From: Erythrophleum ivorense
Lineage: Eukaryota; Streptophyta; Magnoliopsida; Fabales; Fabaceae
Reading direction: 5' to 3'
NCBI GenBank assembly: GCA_026724425.1
Contig: JAIUCV010000277.1
Location: forward strand, 186,001-250,000
DNA length: 64,000 bases
Every line of letters begins with the position of its first letter. Position 1 is the stretch's first letter. The notes under the pieces are model-generated. The model ran no database searches. It saw only the letters and a list, made by a program, of their open reading frames with translations, and had not been told where the DNA came from. The translations under genes and the position numbers were made by a program. Positions 11,501-22,250 of this stretch are shown here, piece after piece.

Positions 11501-13322
11501 GACAATTCAAAACCATTCATACACGCAATCTGGTATTTTTTTAATTTATCTTAATTGAAGTGCTTTATCCTAGAGCAAGTCTAATGCCATAAATTATGCA
11601 GGTAGTAGATAGAGTTTTTTTTTTTTTTGTTTGGAACAAAATATTTAGTTCATTAATTTTGTCCTGGAAGGAAGAATAATCTTCCCCCTGATCTTCAGTA
11701 TTAAGAGGGAAGGCGGCATTAAGCGCAAGATTACTCAAAACTTAAAACCTTGTTTCCATTATTTTGTAGGGAGGAAAAGGGAGCTCTTGTCGAAAGAAAA
11801 AGAAAGAATCTGGATCCTCTGCAGTTGAAAAATGCTGCTGTTGTACTGTTGGTGCAAAGTTTGTTGTTTGAATAAGTTTAGTTTAAAATATAAAAAAAAA
11901 AAATTAAAACAGACACTCTTGTTTTTTCATTAACAGCACAACAGTAGCTACAATCCAACTGCAGAGGATCCAAATTCAAAAAGAAAGGATTGGTGCGGCA
12001 TCACTATAGTTGTCTATATGTTGGGACTCGTGTACACGCCTATGCCGGCCCATTCGATCCTTGAATGAAACTCCATGGAGTGTTGTTGAAACACGCGACA
12101 AGTAAGGCAGTGTTTGGTTTAATGGGAGGAGGGGAAGGGAAGGGTTTTAATGATGTGTTATTTAATTGATTTGGAAGGGGGGGAGGGAAAGGATTAATGA
12201 ATAATTATGCCCTTATGATATTAAAATTAATTTTTTTAAAAAAATATTTTTATATAAAAAAAGTTTTTTTTATTTTTTATTATAAAAAATAATTTTTTTA
12301 TTTTTATTTAAATATATTTTTTTTTCATAAAAAATTATCTTAAATTTTATTAAAAAAAATAAGATTTATATTATATTTTAAATGAGGAATAATTTAGTCA
12401 AATAAAAAAAAATTTTCCTCCCCTCCAAAAATCCCCTTTTTAGAGGGGAGGGAATGAGTTATTTTGCCTCCCCTCCTCTCCATCTTTTTCATACCAAACA
12501 AGACCCATTCCCTTCCTTCCATCTTTTTCATACCAAACAAGATAAAAGCTTCCTCTCTCCTCCTCCCCCTCCAAACCCCTCAAACCAAACAGACTCTAAG
12601 GCTATGTTTGGTTCAACTGAGGGGAAAGGAGGGGAGGGATTTTAATGGAGGGGAAGGGAAGGGAGGGAGGGATTTTAATGATATATTGTTTAGTTCAAGA
12701 GAGGAAGGGAGGAAAAATAATAATATGTAGACTATTTTATCCTTGTATATTTTAAAAGTAATAATAATATAATTAATTATTTTTTTTATTTTTAAAAATT
12801 TAATATTTTTATTACCAAATTAAATAAATATTAAAAATTATTTATAATTATAATTATTTAAAAAAATTATAAATAAATAAAATTAAATAAATAAATATAG
12901 GGATATTTTAGTCCAAAATATAACTTTCCTTCCCAATCCCCCCAAATTGGAGGGGAGGGGGAGAGGGGGAGGGGAGGAAAAGTTTAATGAAATTTTCCCT
13001 CCCCTCCCTTCCAATTATGCAAACCAAACAAGGAGAGGGGAGGAAAATCCCTCCCTTCCCCTCCCCTCCCCTCAAACCAAACAAGGGGTAAAAGAGAGAA
13101 AGATGAAGGAAGTTTATGCCTATACATCTATACAAGACAATAGTCGTGAAAGGAAAAGAAAAAGGAGAAAGCAAATTGTTTTGAAGAAATATTGTTTAAA
13201 AAAAATGTAAATGATAAAAGAGAGAGTAAAAGAATAATGACCTTGGATGTAGGGGAAGAAGAAGGATCAAGTCGAAGAAGCAATCGAGCTAAACTTGGGA
13301 AGCAGGGAGTCCTCTGAATCAT
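8562..13322 (-). CDS. BCAT: Branched-chain amino acid aminotransferase, mitochondrial type
   Basis: A PLP enzyme that swaps the amino group between leucine, isoleucine or valine and 2-oxoglutarate. Exons, minus strand: 13322-13242, 11299-11223, 11092-10933, 10691-10515, 10421-10290, 10184-10086, 9854-9738, 9633-9538, 9218-9106, 8676-8562, giving 388 residues, the usual family length. The Arg-rich start MIQRTPCFPSLARLLLRL suggests mitochondrial import. Landmarks are DVDWDGLGFG (55-64), SAGVLNYGQGLFEGTKAY, PPPGKGSLYLRPLL, the PLP lysine K235 in TGSVKTISNYAP, the class-IV signature E271-x4-N276 and TPATNGSILPGITR. All exon phases agree and introns are GT-AG except intron 5, whose donor reads aaa|gcgagt. 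Glycines usually found before the lysine (GGTGGVK) are RGTGSVK here. Intron 1 (1.9 kb) holds three MITEs. The start is set by context accaccATG. Activity is likely but not certain. Confidence 0.92.
11811..11972. mobile_element. Short MITE with perfect 17 bp terminal inverted repeats
   Basis: The left end tggatcctctgcagttg (11811-11827) is the exact complement of the right end caactgcagaggatcca (11956-11972). The second inner words tgctgttgtactgttg and aacagcacaacagtagc also pair. The element is 162 bp and non-coding, in intron 1 of BCAT. A related copy lies at 14330-14482. No clear target duplication was found. Confidence 0.75.
12109..12596. mobile_element. GTTTGGTT-type MITE in BCAT intron 1, first of two
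   Basis: The left end reads agtgtttggttt followed by purine-rich gggaggaggggaaggg; the right end is pyrimidine-rich and ends aaaccaaacagactc. The word taaggc precedes it (12103-12108) and follows it (12597-12602), a possible target duplication. The centre is AT-rich. The small open frames within it are low-complexity artefacts. Confidence 0.6.
12603..13088. mobile_element. GTTTGGTT-type MITE in BCAT intron 1, second of two
   Basis: It starts tatgtttggttcaac with purine-rich gaggggaaaggagggg and ends with ctcccctcaaaccaaacaagg, the complement pattern. It abuts the previous element directly, so two members of the same family stand side by side and add about 1 kb to intron 1. The duplicated intron at 1174-1685 lacks both, so they arrived after the BCAT duplication or were lost there. 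Confidence 0.6.
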
Positions 13323-13480
13323 GGTGGTAGCTGCTAGTTCTGAGGCCGGAGAAGTGTCAAAATAATTGGAGGCAGAGTAGAGAAGCAGGATGGGAGGAGC
13401 AGATGATAACGCCAACTCTATGTAGAGCAACTTTAGTACGTAATTGTGTTGTTTTGTTTTTTTGGTTAGGTGCTCTTCCA

Positions 13481-13487
13481 TATATAG
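13481..13487 (-). promoter_or_regulatory. Probable TATA box of BCAT
   Basis: The sequence tatatag lies about 160 bp upstream of the BCAT ATG on its strand. The same block survives upstream of the dead duplicate at 6628-6636, together with the word catatcaaaca. Conservation between copies supports a core-promoter role. Confidence 0.45.
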
Positions 13488-13509
13488 CAACATATCAAAC
13501 ACTATATTT

Positions 13510-14329
13510 TCTTAAACAATTTGGAAGGGATAGGATCATTGCATCCAAATCCGAGCTTCACTGCTTAATATCCACGTCAGCTCACATCCCGGAATAGTCC
13601 ATCTATAAATACAAATGGGCCTCACGCCATGACTTTCACATGGGACGCGAGTATGGGGGGAAAAGCGAGTAGGAAATAAAAAATCATATAAAATGTTTAT
13701 TTTATTTTTATAATTTTTAATTATTATTTATTTAATATTAAAATTAAAGATATTAAGTTTATTTTTTATGTATAAAATTTTTTTATACTTGAATTTCTGT
13801 ATATTTAATGAGCCGTTAGTTATACTAAGAAAAATTTAAAATAAAAAAGATGAGGAATGGAACATACATCAAGGGCTCAAAAACAATATGATTACAAGTT
13901 TCGACAAGCAAAATTAATTCCATTTCCAGTCATTTGAATTTTTGGGTCCTCCAGTCCTGCTCATACAGTCAAGTGTCAATCATCTATGACAACCGTCACC
14001 GGGCCCGTGCAAATTTTTTAAAATTTAAAAAATAATTTTTTTTAAAAAAAGGTTGTACCATGCAGTTTAAAATATAAAATCGGACGGCAAAAATATGATA
14101 TATATTGATATTAATTAATTTCCCCTCATTTGAACTTTGAGCCCGTGAGTCCTGCTCATAACAACCAGTCAACGACTCGATACATGGCACGTGCTCCACA
14201 CGGTATACTATGCAGTTTCTAGCTTGACTATATATAACGAGTCGCTTGGTTCACTGCGTTGAACGTAGAAGGGGACGGATTACGCCGACGTATAGCGTTT
14301 GGTTTTAAGATCTCCCTTGTGTCGCGGAA
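13510..14329. other. BCAT upstream region
   Basis: No gene is visible. Parts match 6700-7500 upstream of the dead BCAT copy, so the region holds the ancestral BCAT promoter flank. The rest is AT-rich. The 67-codon frame at 13996-14199 has no recognisable features and I do not call it. Confidence 0.45.
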
Positions 14330-14482
14330 ATGAATCCTCTGCTGCTATGTTGTTGATTCAAAAAAAACAGATAAGATAAATAAATTTAATTTAAAATAAA
14401 AAAAAAATAAATAATCAAAACACCTTTAATTTCTATTCTAACAGCACTAACAGCACAATAACTTCCACCGCAGAGGATCTAC
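14330..14482. mobile_element. MITE related to the one at 11811-11972
   Basis: The ends tgaatcctctgctg and ccgcagaggatcta are imperfect inverted repeats of the same family. The inner words tgttgttg and aacagcacaataac also pair. It is 153 bp with an A-rich centre. Confidence 0.6.
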
Positions 14483-14639
14483 TCTCCTTTGGTCGCACTG
14501 TGTTATCTGCAATGAGATTCGAACACTGTAGGGCGGGAATGGGATTGCGTTTTGGAGCCAAATTTGCTCAAAGACCAATATGCCCCTGCAGCTTATCTCC
14601 GGGGCGACACGGTTCCAAAAATAAAGAAAGAGGAAGAGA

Positions 14640-15155
14640 CATAGACCAACCGGAGTTGCAGCGATGGGCAGTGGGCGTTTGGTGGCGGAGTCAGCTTCGC
14701 CGCCTTCCCCTTCCCCTTTGAACCATGATTAATTACATTTTAAATTCAAGTTGTATGAGCTCAGACCTTATCGAGCTCATCCTCTTCTTTCCCCCAATCC
14801 CCACTCTCATACGCGCCTCCTTCTTATCCTTTGAAGCCCCAGGTGATGCCGGCGGAAACGGCCATGGAAATGTACACGACGGCGACATGTCTCCACCGGA
14901 GGAAGGAGCCAGAGCTGTCGTCGGAGAAATCCCCGGCGACATTGCCGAAAGTTGTGGCGGCGACCCATCCTTCAAGGTGCTGAGTAAGAAATCAGTGCGC
15001 CTATTTGGAAGCCAACTCAAATTTTTTATTTTCTGGCTTTTTTTTTTTTCCCTTTTTTGGTTATACCAATCTTTAAAACTATCCATAACTTCACTCCACT
15101 CCACGTTTATTTCTTCAACTTATCCATTCCTCCACTCCACTTTTACTACTTGACC
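14640..15155 (+). other. Exon-like GC-richer block, unrecognised
   Basis: This block is far richer in G and C than its surroundings and has codon-like texture. A plus-strand frame from 14664 (start MGSGRLVAESASPPSP) closes after 22 residues. A second from 14848 (MPAETAMEMYTTATCL) runs 45 residues to a stop, with gtgctg and gtaaga as possible donors near 14977-14990. A longer open frame, 14725-15153, ends in a hydrophobic, T-rich tail. I recognise no family and cannot join the pieces convincingly. It may be a first exon whose gene has decayed, or a gene remnant on either strand. Confidence 0.25.
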
Positions 15156-15667
15156 TAACCCAAGTGGTTTGGCATTTCTCCAACATACATCTTATTGGCT
15201 TTGTAATTGCTAAGGGATGTAGCCTTCTTGTCTAATGCGGTTTTTTCTAACTAATATAAGTTTTAATTATGAAAATAAAATATATTTAAACGGATAAAAT
15301 TTTTAATTATAAGATAATTATATTTTAAAAATTTTAATTATATTATATAGTTAAAATTTTAAAGTATAATTTTTTTAATAATTAAAATTTTTATTTTCAT
15401 AATTAAAATTTTTATTTTTATAATTAAATTTTGTAATCCATTAAAAAAAATAAAACAATTAACAGCATCTCCCACAATTGTAAGGTTAACTATAAGTAAT
15501 CTAAATTGCTTTGTTTTTTTGGGGTTAATTTTGTGTGAATTTAAAGGAACAAAGAGAGAGGAGGGAGTGTAAGTGGATCCAACACATTTTCTATCTTTTT
15601 AAACTGATAGCAAATTGACAAAGTAAAAAATGAAAAGGATTATAATTCAGTATGAATTGTGCTTATT
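15156..15667. other. AT-rich intergenic sequence
   Basis: Contains alternating aattttaattat runs that can pair with each other (15260-15430). No gene or clear element end is seen. Confidence 0.4.
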
Positions 15668-16086
15668 TTAGCATAATCTTGACGAAGATGAACCTTTTCA
15701 ATCTACTGTGTTATGCAAGATATGAATACTTTCTCTACAATAATCATGAATTTTATCATATAGAATGAAGCTTCGTTTTTGTCAACTCTTGTTAGTTGCA
15801 TTATCTAGCATAACACATAAGGAAGTTTGAAGCTTATGGTACGTTGAATTTGTTTCATAACCTTTCAAAATGCTATAATAAAGAAAACAAACAAACAATA
15901 AAAAACAAACTCAATACTACAGAACTAAGAAGATCTATACAAGCATATAAATTATTATACTTTACTTCTCATCAGGGTGACATAATTTTGCAAAATCTAT
16001 GATGGGTCTCCTTAAGACTTTGTCATCATTGAATCTCAACTAGGTTAGTATTCGACAATCAAGTATATCACCATTCTTCATTAAAT
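15668..16086. repeat. Intergenic repeat, copy 2 of 3
   Basis: Ordered shared words with the next unit: catatagaatg.agc, ttagttgcattatcta, aatttgtttcataac, aacaaacaataaaaaacaaa, aactaagaagatctata, aagcatataaattattata, and tttgcaaaatctatgatggg. This and the following copy form a direct tandem duplication. Confidence 0.75.
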
Positions 16087-16500
16087 GGATATCATCATGA
16101 ATTTTCTCATATAGAATGGAGCGTCACTTTTGTTGACTCTTGCTAGTTAGCATTATCTATCACAACACATAAGGAAATTTGAAACTCATGGTATCTTGAA
16201 TTTGTTTCATAACTTTTCAAAATGCTGTGGTGAAAAAAAAAAGAAAAAAGAAATCAAAACAAACAATAAAAAACAAACTCAATAGTGTACAACTAAGAAG
16301 ATCTATATAAGCATATAAATTATTATACTCTGCTTCTCGTTAGGGGATACAATTTTGCAAAATCTATGATGGGTCTTGAGAATAAATAATGGATCCCCTC
16401 AAGACCTTTTCATCGTTGAATCTCAACTAAGTTAGTGTTCGTCAATCAAATATATCACCATTCTTGTCATTAAATGGAATTCACCATGTTGTTGATAGAC
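16087..16500. repeat. Intergenic repeat, copy 3 of 3
   Basis: Second unit of the local tandem duplication, with an added A-rich run near 16230. By eye it is closer to copy 2 than to the distant copy at 7662-8310, so this location duplicated locally after the larger BCAT-linked duplication. Confidence 0.75.
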
Positions 16501-17285
16501 TTATTTTTTCATTATTATATTTATTATATTTCTTCAAAACCTTATCTATTATTTTGTTATAAGGTTGAGATTTAAATATTATATGTTTTTGGGATAATTT
16601 TGTTATTTTAGATCTTTGTTGTTTACAATTAGGTCAAAATTTTACATCAATACAAGAAAAATCTAAATTCTTTAATTCACCACACTTAAAAGAAAAAGGT
16701 CAAAAGTGAAAAAGGCCAATTTCAATTGCATGCATAATTTTCTTTTCCCTACCCTTTTAGGTTAAGGGACCCCACAATAACTCATGCTTTATTGAACCAC
16801 AGTTAACCACTCTAATATTATCATCCAGTTCAACACAGAGATTAGATAGAGAATGACTAGGATCAAGGTTGTAATCCTGTTCAATCAACCTTTAATAGAA
16901 CACATCTAATAGAATCTTATCTAACACATGTCAAAAAGACTACTAGCTTTAGAGCTATTAGAAGTATACTATGGTGAATAACCTAAATTGAAATAATAAA
17001 AAAAAAAACCTTGAGACTATAATCTTCAATTCCTTGTTATCAACAAAAAAAAAAGTAAGCCACCTTCCTAAACCTAAATAAGAAGGTAAATATGACCGGA
17101 AATAATTATGCAAGATCTCCATCAATAAATACACCTATTCAAAGCCTTCAACCTCAATTAGGTAGATCGTGACTTTAAAGTGAGTTGGATCAAATTACTA
17201 AATTCCCTTGCCTTAGTGACTTATGGCAATTTCTCTCGTTAATGTAACCATTGTCATTATATCCCAAAAAAAAAATCACTTTAAT
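16501..17285. other. Intergenic sequence without recognised features
   Basis: AT-rich, no long frames, no clear repeat ends found on either strand. Confidence 0.4.
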
Positions 17286-17293
17286 ATTACATA

Positions 17294-18129
17294 CATTGTT
17301 ATGAAAACTAGACCAAAATAGTTAGTTCAACTAATTGGATTGAAAGTTAATCTTTGTTTTGATTTGGTTAACTTTTAGAATTAGATGGCTTGATAACTGA
17401 TTAAGAACTAGTGAAAATAGGGATCAGTTCGATCGATTAGATTGGAAATTGGTCTTTATTTTGGTTTGGTGAGCTCTTAAAACTAGATGGCTTGAGAACC
17501 AATTAAAAACTGGTGAAAACAAAAAAAAATTAGTTAGGTTATTGGTTGAACCAATTTAAAAAATTATTTTGCAAAAGTCAAAACTAAGACTTGAACATGC
17601 GATCTTACACTAAGAATTGAGCTTTTTTGCCATATGAACTACTAATTTCTTTTAATAATATTGCACATTTTTTAATGTATATAAACATATGAATGAAATA
17701 TAATTCTTATATATATAATATATAGAAAATATCTAAACTAATATATATACTATTTATAACTATATTTTTAATTTGGTTAAATTTTTTCATTAGATAAATT
17801 ATTTTTTATAATTTTAAAACCCTTTTCTTTTTTTTTTTCAATGATTAGTGAAATTTTAATATAATTTGAGAATCTTAAAAACTCAAAATTAAATATTCTT
17901 AAATTTTAATAATGAGTAGTTTTTATTTTTAATTAAAAATATTTTAAAAACATAAAATCATTATTTAAATATTTAAAATTATTTATTTATTTATTTATTA
18001 TATTAAAATTTTAATATATAATATTTTAAAAAATATATTTAATTATTACTAGTTTAATTACAATTAAATATTAAATCATAAATTAATATTTTTACTGATT
18101 CACTAACTAGTCTAATTTTAAAAATATTA
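17294..18129. mobile_element. hAT-like MITE, decayed, 8 bp target duplication
   Basis: The left end cattgttatgaaaactagac and the complement of the right end (taatatttttaaaattagac) are imperfect inverted repeats of the same family as the element at 430-1165. The word attacata stands on both sides (17286-17293 and 18130-18137). Internally the blocks at 17330-17400 and 17425-17510 are similar to each other. The 17590 region resembles a degenerate tRNA-like word but is not a tRNA. Confidence 0.65.
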
Positions 18130-18802
18130 ATTACATACATAATTATATTACATAAAGTCAGACCTTCATAATAGGCTTGATACCATGCATAAACGGATTT
18201 GGGAAACTTGTTTAATTTTTCATAAAATATCATGATCCAACTAATTTTTCAAAAAATGCCATGATCCAACCCTGGGCCTGGCCATAGGCCAACCAGTCTA
18301 GTAATCGCATGATCCTCAAGCCCGCCTTCACATAATTAAGATACGAAATTTCTTTTCGATTCCTCGTTGTATTTCTAAATTTATTTCATAACAAATGATT
18401 GTATCTAAAATGACTAGAAATATAAAAAAGAAGAAAGGGAGATTTAAAAACATGGAATTATCATAGGGCTTCATGATGAATATGTTCTTTTATATACACT
18501 TAAAGCTAGCTAGCTAGCTAGTAGCTACAGTAAACTTACAGAAGCTCCAAATCACGAATTTCACCTTCTGTTTACAACAATCACACGACGAAATTACAGT
18601 AGAAATGAAAGACAAGGAAGAGCCTACTACAATCCTCATAAGACCAAGATCCAGCAACATCTGAATAAATTATTTATACCCGATACTTAAAATACCAGAC
18701 ACAACCATTGATAAATATATAACAAGATCACTACTGTATTACTCTCACACTGCACAACAGACATTTCTGTTTCAATAAATATATAACAAAGTGCATAGGG
18801 AG
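18130..18802. other. 3' flank of the KNOX gene
   Basis: The part nearest the KNOX stop codon (about 18500-18802) probably holds its 3' untranslated region. A small tagctagctagctag run lies near 18508. Nothing else is recognisable. Confidence 0.35.
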
Positions 18803-21768
18803 TTATGGCCCTAGACGGTAGTGAGCATCAGACACGTAGTGAGCATCCATGTAAAGAGAGGGGTTCTGTTGATGCAGGCCCTCCATCACCATAAGCTGCA
18901 TGTCTTCCGATGGCTTCCAGTGCCGCTTCCTTTGGTTTATGAACCAGTTATTTATTTGCTTCTGGTCCAACCCTGTTGATTCTGCCAATGCCACCTTCTC
19001 TGATTCCTACTCATTCATTATTACAAAACAAAGTAATTAATGCTAATCTCATTAAATTAACCAAGTGTTCACCACCACACGAAGATGCTAACCAAGAGTT
19101 CGTACAGAATGATATATGTACATACCGAAGGATAGGGCCATTTATAGTGTAATTCCCACCACTTAAGTAGCTTTTGCCTAGCATCTTTAGGCAGTTTTCC
19201 TTTCTTTTTTTTCTTCGAAAGTTCTTGCTTTAGGCTACTTAAGTAACCACTATACTTCCTCAGCAAGTGGTTCTTAAGCTCACGGTCTTCAACTCGAGGA
19301 TCAATTTCGGGCATTTCTGTTTCTCCACCACTATTGTCTTGATCCTCTTCGGATGAATCGACGCCTTCACCCTTATCTTCTGCACATTGGCTCAACATTT
19401 GGCCATTCAAAACATTCTTAAGTAATTAAGCTCATAATAAAGCGAGAGAATATACAAAGCTAGAAGTAACGGATAGCAAATAGTGAAAAACATGATCACA
19501 TTAAATGATTTCCTGACTTTGGTCAATTTTCTTGATTCCTCCACATAATGATGTAGAATTGTAAAGGACATATAGGAACAAAAACAAATATGTATATAGT
19601 ATACACACAGTAGTTACAGGCCAAACCTCAAAAATTAATGTACAGATCATCCATTAAGCTCCTCGAATAGACACAGCTGCAAATGCTACACACTCTTTTA
19701 TGCGCACTTTCTTTCTTACATATATATCTTATTTGCACACCGTTGATTTAAATGTAAGTGACGTTTAATAATAGTAATAATAATAATAATAATAATAATA
19801 TGTTGTTGGTGGCTTGATGCTGTGGAACATAGAATAGCTCTATTGAAAATGCTTATACAGCAAAATTTGGTCAATTTACTCGCGTACTAAGCAGCCTGAC
19901 AACGATCCAACCTATATTGATACATATCGAAAATAAAAGGTTTCTGCTACATGGGCAAAATTACCCACACTAAACTCATGAGTAACGTACCACCAACCGC
20001 AAATCGATTCTCTCTATTAATTAAAGAATTTGGGGGACATAAACAAATTCACAGAAATTGAGACGGATTATATATATATATATTAAACAACTGACAAACT
20101 ACATAGCATTCTTCAGGTTGTGGGTTGGAAGTTGGAACAGCATCCAATGAGTTTAGGGAGAGTTATTTTTTATTGTCATGTCAAGTTCGTGCGCCAGAAT
20201 TCAATTCAATATCTGATTTTGTAGTTATTTTTAGAAACTATAGTACGACAGATTTCATTTTGTTTATATATCCAAAAGATAAATTATGCAGTAATCGAAA
20301 TTAATCGCACAATTAATTTATTTATTAGTTATTGTTTCCTCCCCAGAACACATTAAGAAAGAATAAACAATGTGAATTTAATTAATAATTATTATGGTTT
20401 GTTGTGAGGCCCTAGATTATAAGAGCTCCGACCTCATCCCTACAATGATGCGGGGGTGTGTGCAAGAATTTCATTGCAAAACCCCAGCAAATCGTCGAAA
20501 AGCAGATTCATAATAGGTATCGATCAGCGCAATACGGTTTGTATTAGCGAAGCAAGGAAGCCCTAGGGAGAATAATTTTGTCAGAATTCAGAAGTTCGGG
20601 AAAGGAAGGAGGTGACAGAGAATAATGGGACGTGTGAACTTGGGTTTTAGCCCAAAAAGAAATTATCTCGTGAATATTTAACTGGTCTATTCTCGGAAAT
20701 TTAAAACCTGGTACATATATAGACTGGTTATTAGGGTTCTGTGCTTCGTCAAAATCATCTTCTTTCTTTCTGGATCCATCCCTACGCATTGAATGTGTAA
20801 AATTTGGTCAAAGTTTCCGTTTTAACAATCTCAAAGTTGCAGAAAACCGGGACCTTAATTGTGTGCGCTGCCAAAACTATATGGATAAACCATATGTGAT
20901 CATTGTTTAGTCTAGAATTTGTTTGTTTTCAGTGACAGGAAATTGTTAATGATTCTGAAACAGAAATTGAAAGTAAGAGAAATAGAAGAATAAGAGTACC
21001 AGGGAAGATGCGCAAGGGTCCATTGCAAAGCATATTGAGCTGAGCTTCTATGTTGCGCATGAAATCCACTGCCTCTTGGATTGGCCTTGTTAATTCCTCC
21101 CCATACTTCACAAGCATATCATAGTAAGCTTCCTGTTACCACCCCACCAACACAGCCTCGTCTAACAAGGTCTATTCTTCAAATAATTACCAAGCAAACC
21201 AAACAAAACCATAAAAAGGAAAGAAAACCCCCACCATGAATCGGTCAAGTTCAGGGTCCTTGCAAGTTTCCCTGGATCTGACCGAAGATCGCTGTCGTGC
21301 CTCGAACTCTTGCCTTGACGCAGCCAGACGCGCCACCACATCCGGCGGAGCTCCTACCTACAATCATGTCATTAACTAGCTAGCTACAGAGCCATAACTC
21401 ATATATAAGCCAAAAAACAAAAAGGCGGAGAAACTAAATATTCCGACCTTGTGGCAATTTATGTAAGCTTCCAAAAGGTTGGAGTAGTGAGGATGAGCAA
21501 TGATTTTAGCTTTAATGGCTTCAACTTCATCAGAGGTTTGGCTTCCTCCATGATTCTGAAGTCGTCTGATCAAAGGATAGTGGTGGGAGGTGTTGGCTTC
21601 GGTTTTCACAGATTGAAAGCACTCTGATCCACCTGATTGAAGATGAAAAGTAGTGGCGGGCGACTGGTGATGATTTACCACGCTTGAACCTCCAACTGCA
21701 GCGAAGGAGTACAAGAAATTAGGCCTGCAACCTGTGCTTTCGCTCACCTGATTACTATATTCCTCCAT
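18803..21768 (-). CDS. KNAT1/BP-like: Class I KNOX homeodomain transcription factor, BP/KNAT1 type
   Basis: A TALE homeodomain regulator that keeps meristem and stem tissue undifferentiated and works in the nucleus with BELL partners. Exons, minus strand: 21768-21448, 21357-21235, 21132-21000, 19379-19126, 19006-18803, giving 344 residues; phases agree and all introns are GT-AG. Domains: KNOX1 about 81-125 (AIKAKIIAHPHYSNLLEAY), KNOX2 about 141-190 (DPELDRFMEAYYDMLVKY), an acidic GSE-like linker, ELK 226-247, homeodomain about 248-310 with the three-residue PYP insert at 274-276 and helix 3 WFINQRKRH at 298-306. The start MEEYSNQ and the end HYRLGP match KNAT1-type proteins rather than STM. 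It is shorter than Arabidopsis KNAT1 (398) because the low-complexity N-terminus is compact. Intron 3 is 1.6 kb. The homeodomain intron position is standard. Confidence 0.95.
19767..19801. repeat. (TAA)n microsatellite in KNOX intron 3
   Basis: About ten taa units with one tag interruption near its left end. Confidence 0.85.
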
Positions 21769-22250
21769 TAAATTAAGTCCAACTGTCTAAGCTAACCCAG
21801 CTCAACAAAAGCTTGAACTAGTCCAAAATATGAGGGAAAAACGAAGGGCAGCCAGAAAACCCTACGTTATAACCATTATTCCAAATATATAGATCAAGAA
21901 AGTCAAGACTCGAGATTAAAAAACCCTAAAGCCAAAAGATTGCTAATTTAAGTGGGAAAGGCGTGCTGTGGAGGATAGATACTAAACGAAGAGTAGAGAA
22001 GGTTTTGAAAAATATAATATGGTGAGTTCAAAGTGATCAATTAATAAGGTGATTGCACCAGTAGATATAACCGCGTCTTTGTACGGAGGTGAGAAATACA
22101 AGGGAGGGGGCAAGGGGGCTACGCGGTGGATGACGACTGTGCCTCCGTGCTGAGGGGTGAGGGTGGTTGACAAGACTTTCTTTCGATTCGACTAAAAAAA
22201 GATATGTGAGTAAAATTGTGAAAGCCATTTGTATTTAATTTCTACGGGAG
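21769..22250 (-). promoter_or_regulatory. 5' leader and proximal promoter region of KNOX gene
   Basis: The region directly upstream of the KNOX ATG. Short frames here (21982-22228) lack features. No unambiguous TATA box stands out, so the transcription start is not fixed. Confidence 0.35.

Noticed and set aside
12454..13174. Frames of 63-88 codons on both strands rich in Pro, Gly, Arg
   Set aside because: They lie in purine/pyrimidine-rich ends of MITEs inside BCAT intron 1.
17585..17650. tRNA-like word (acttgaacatgcgatctta ... gaactac) in reverse orientation
   Set aside because: No cloverleaf, acceptor stem or anticodon arm can be built; it is part of a MITE and such words are common in plant repeats.
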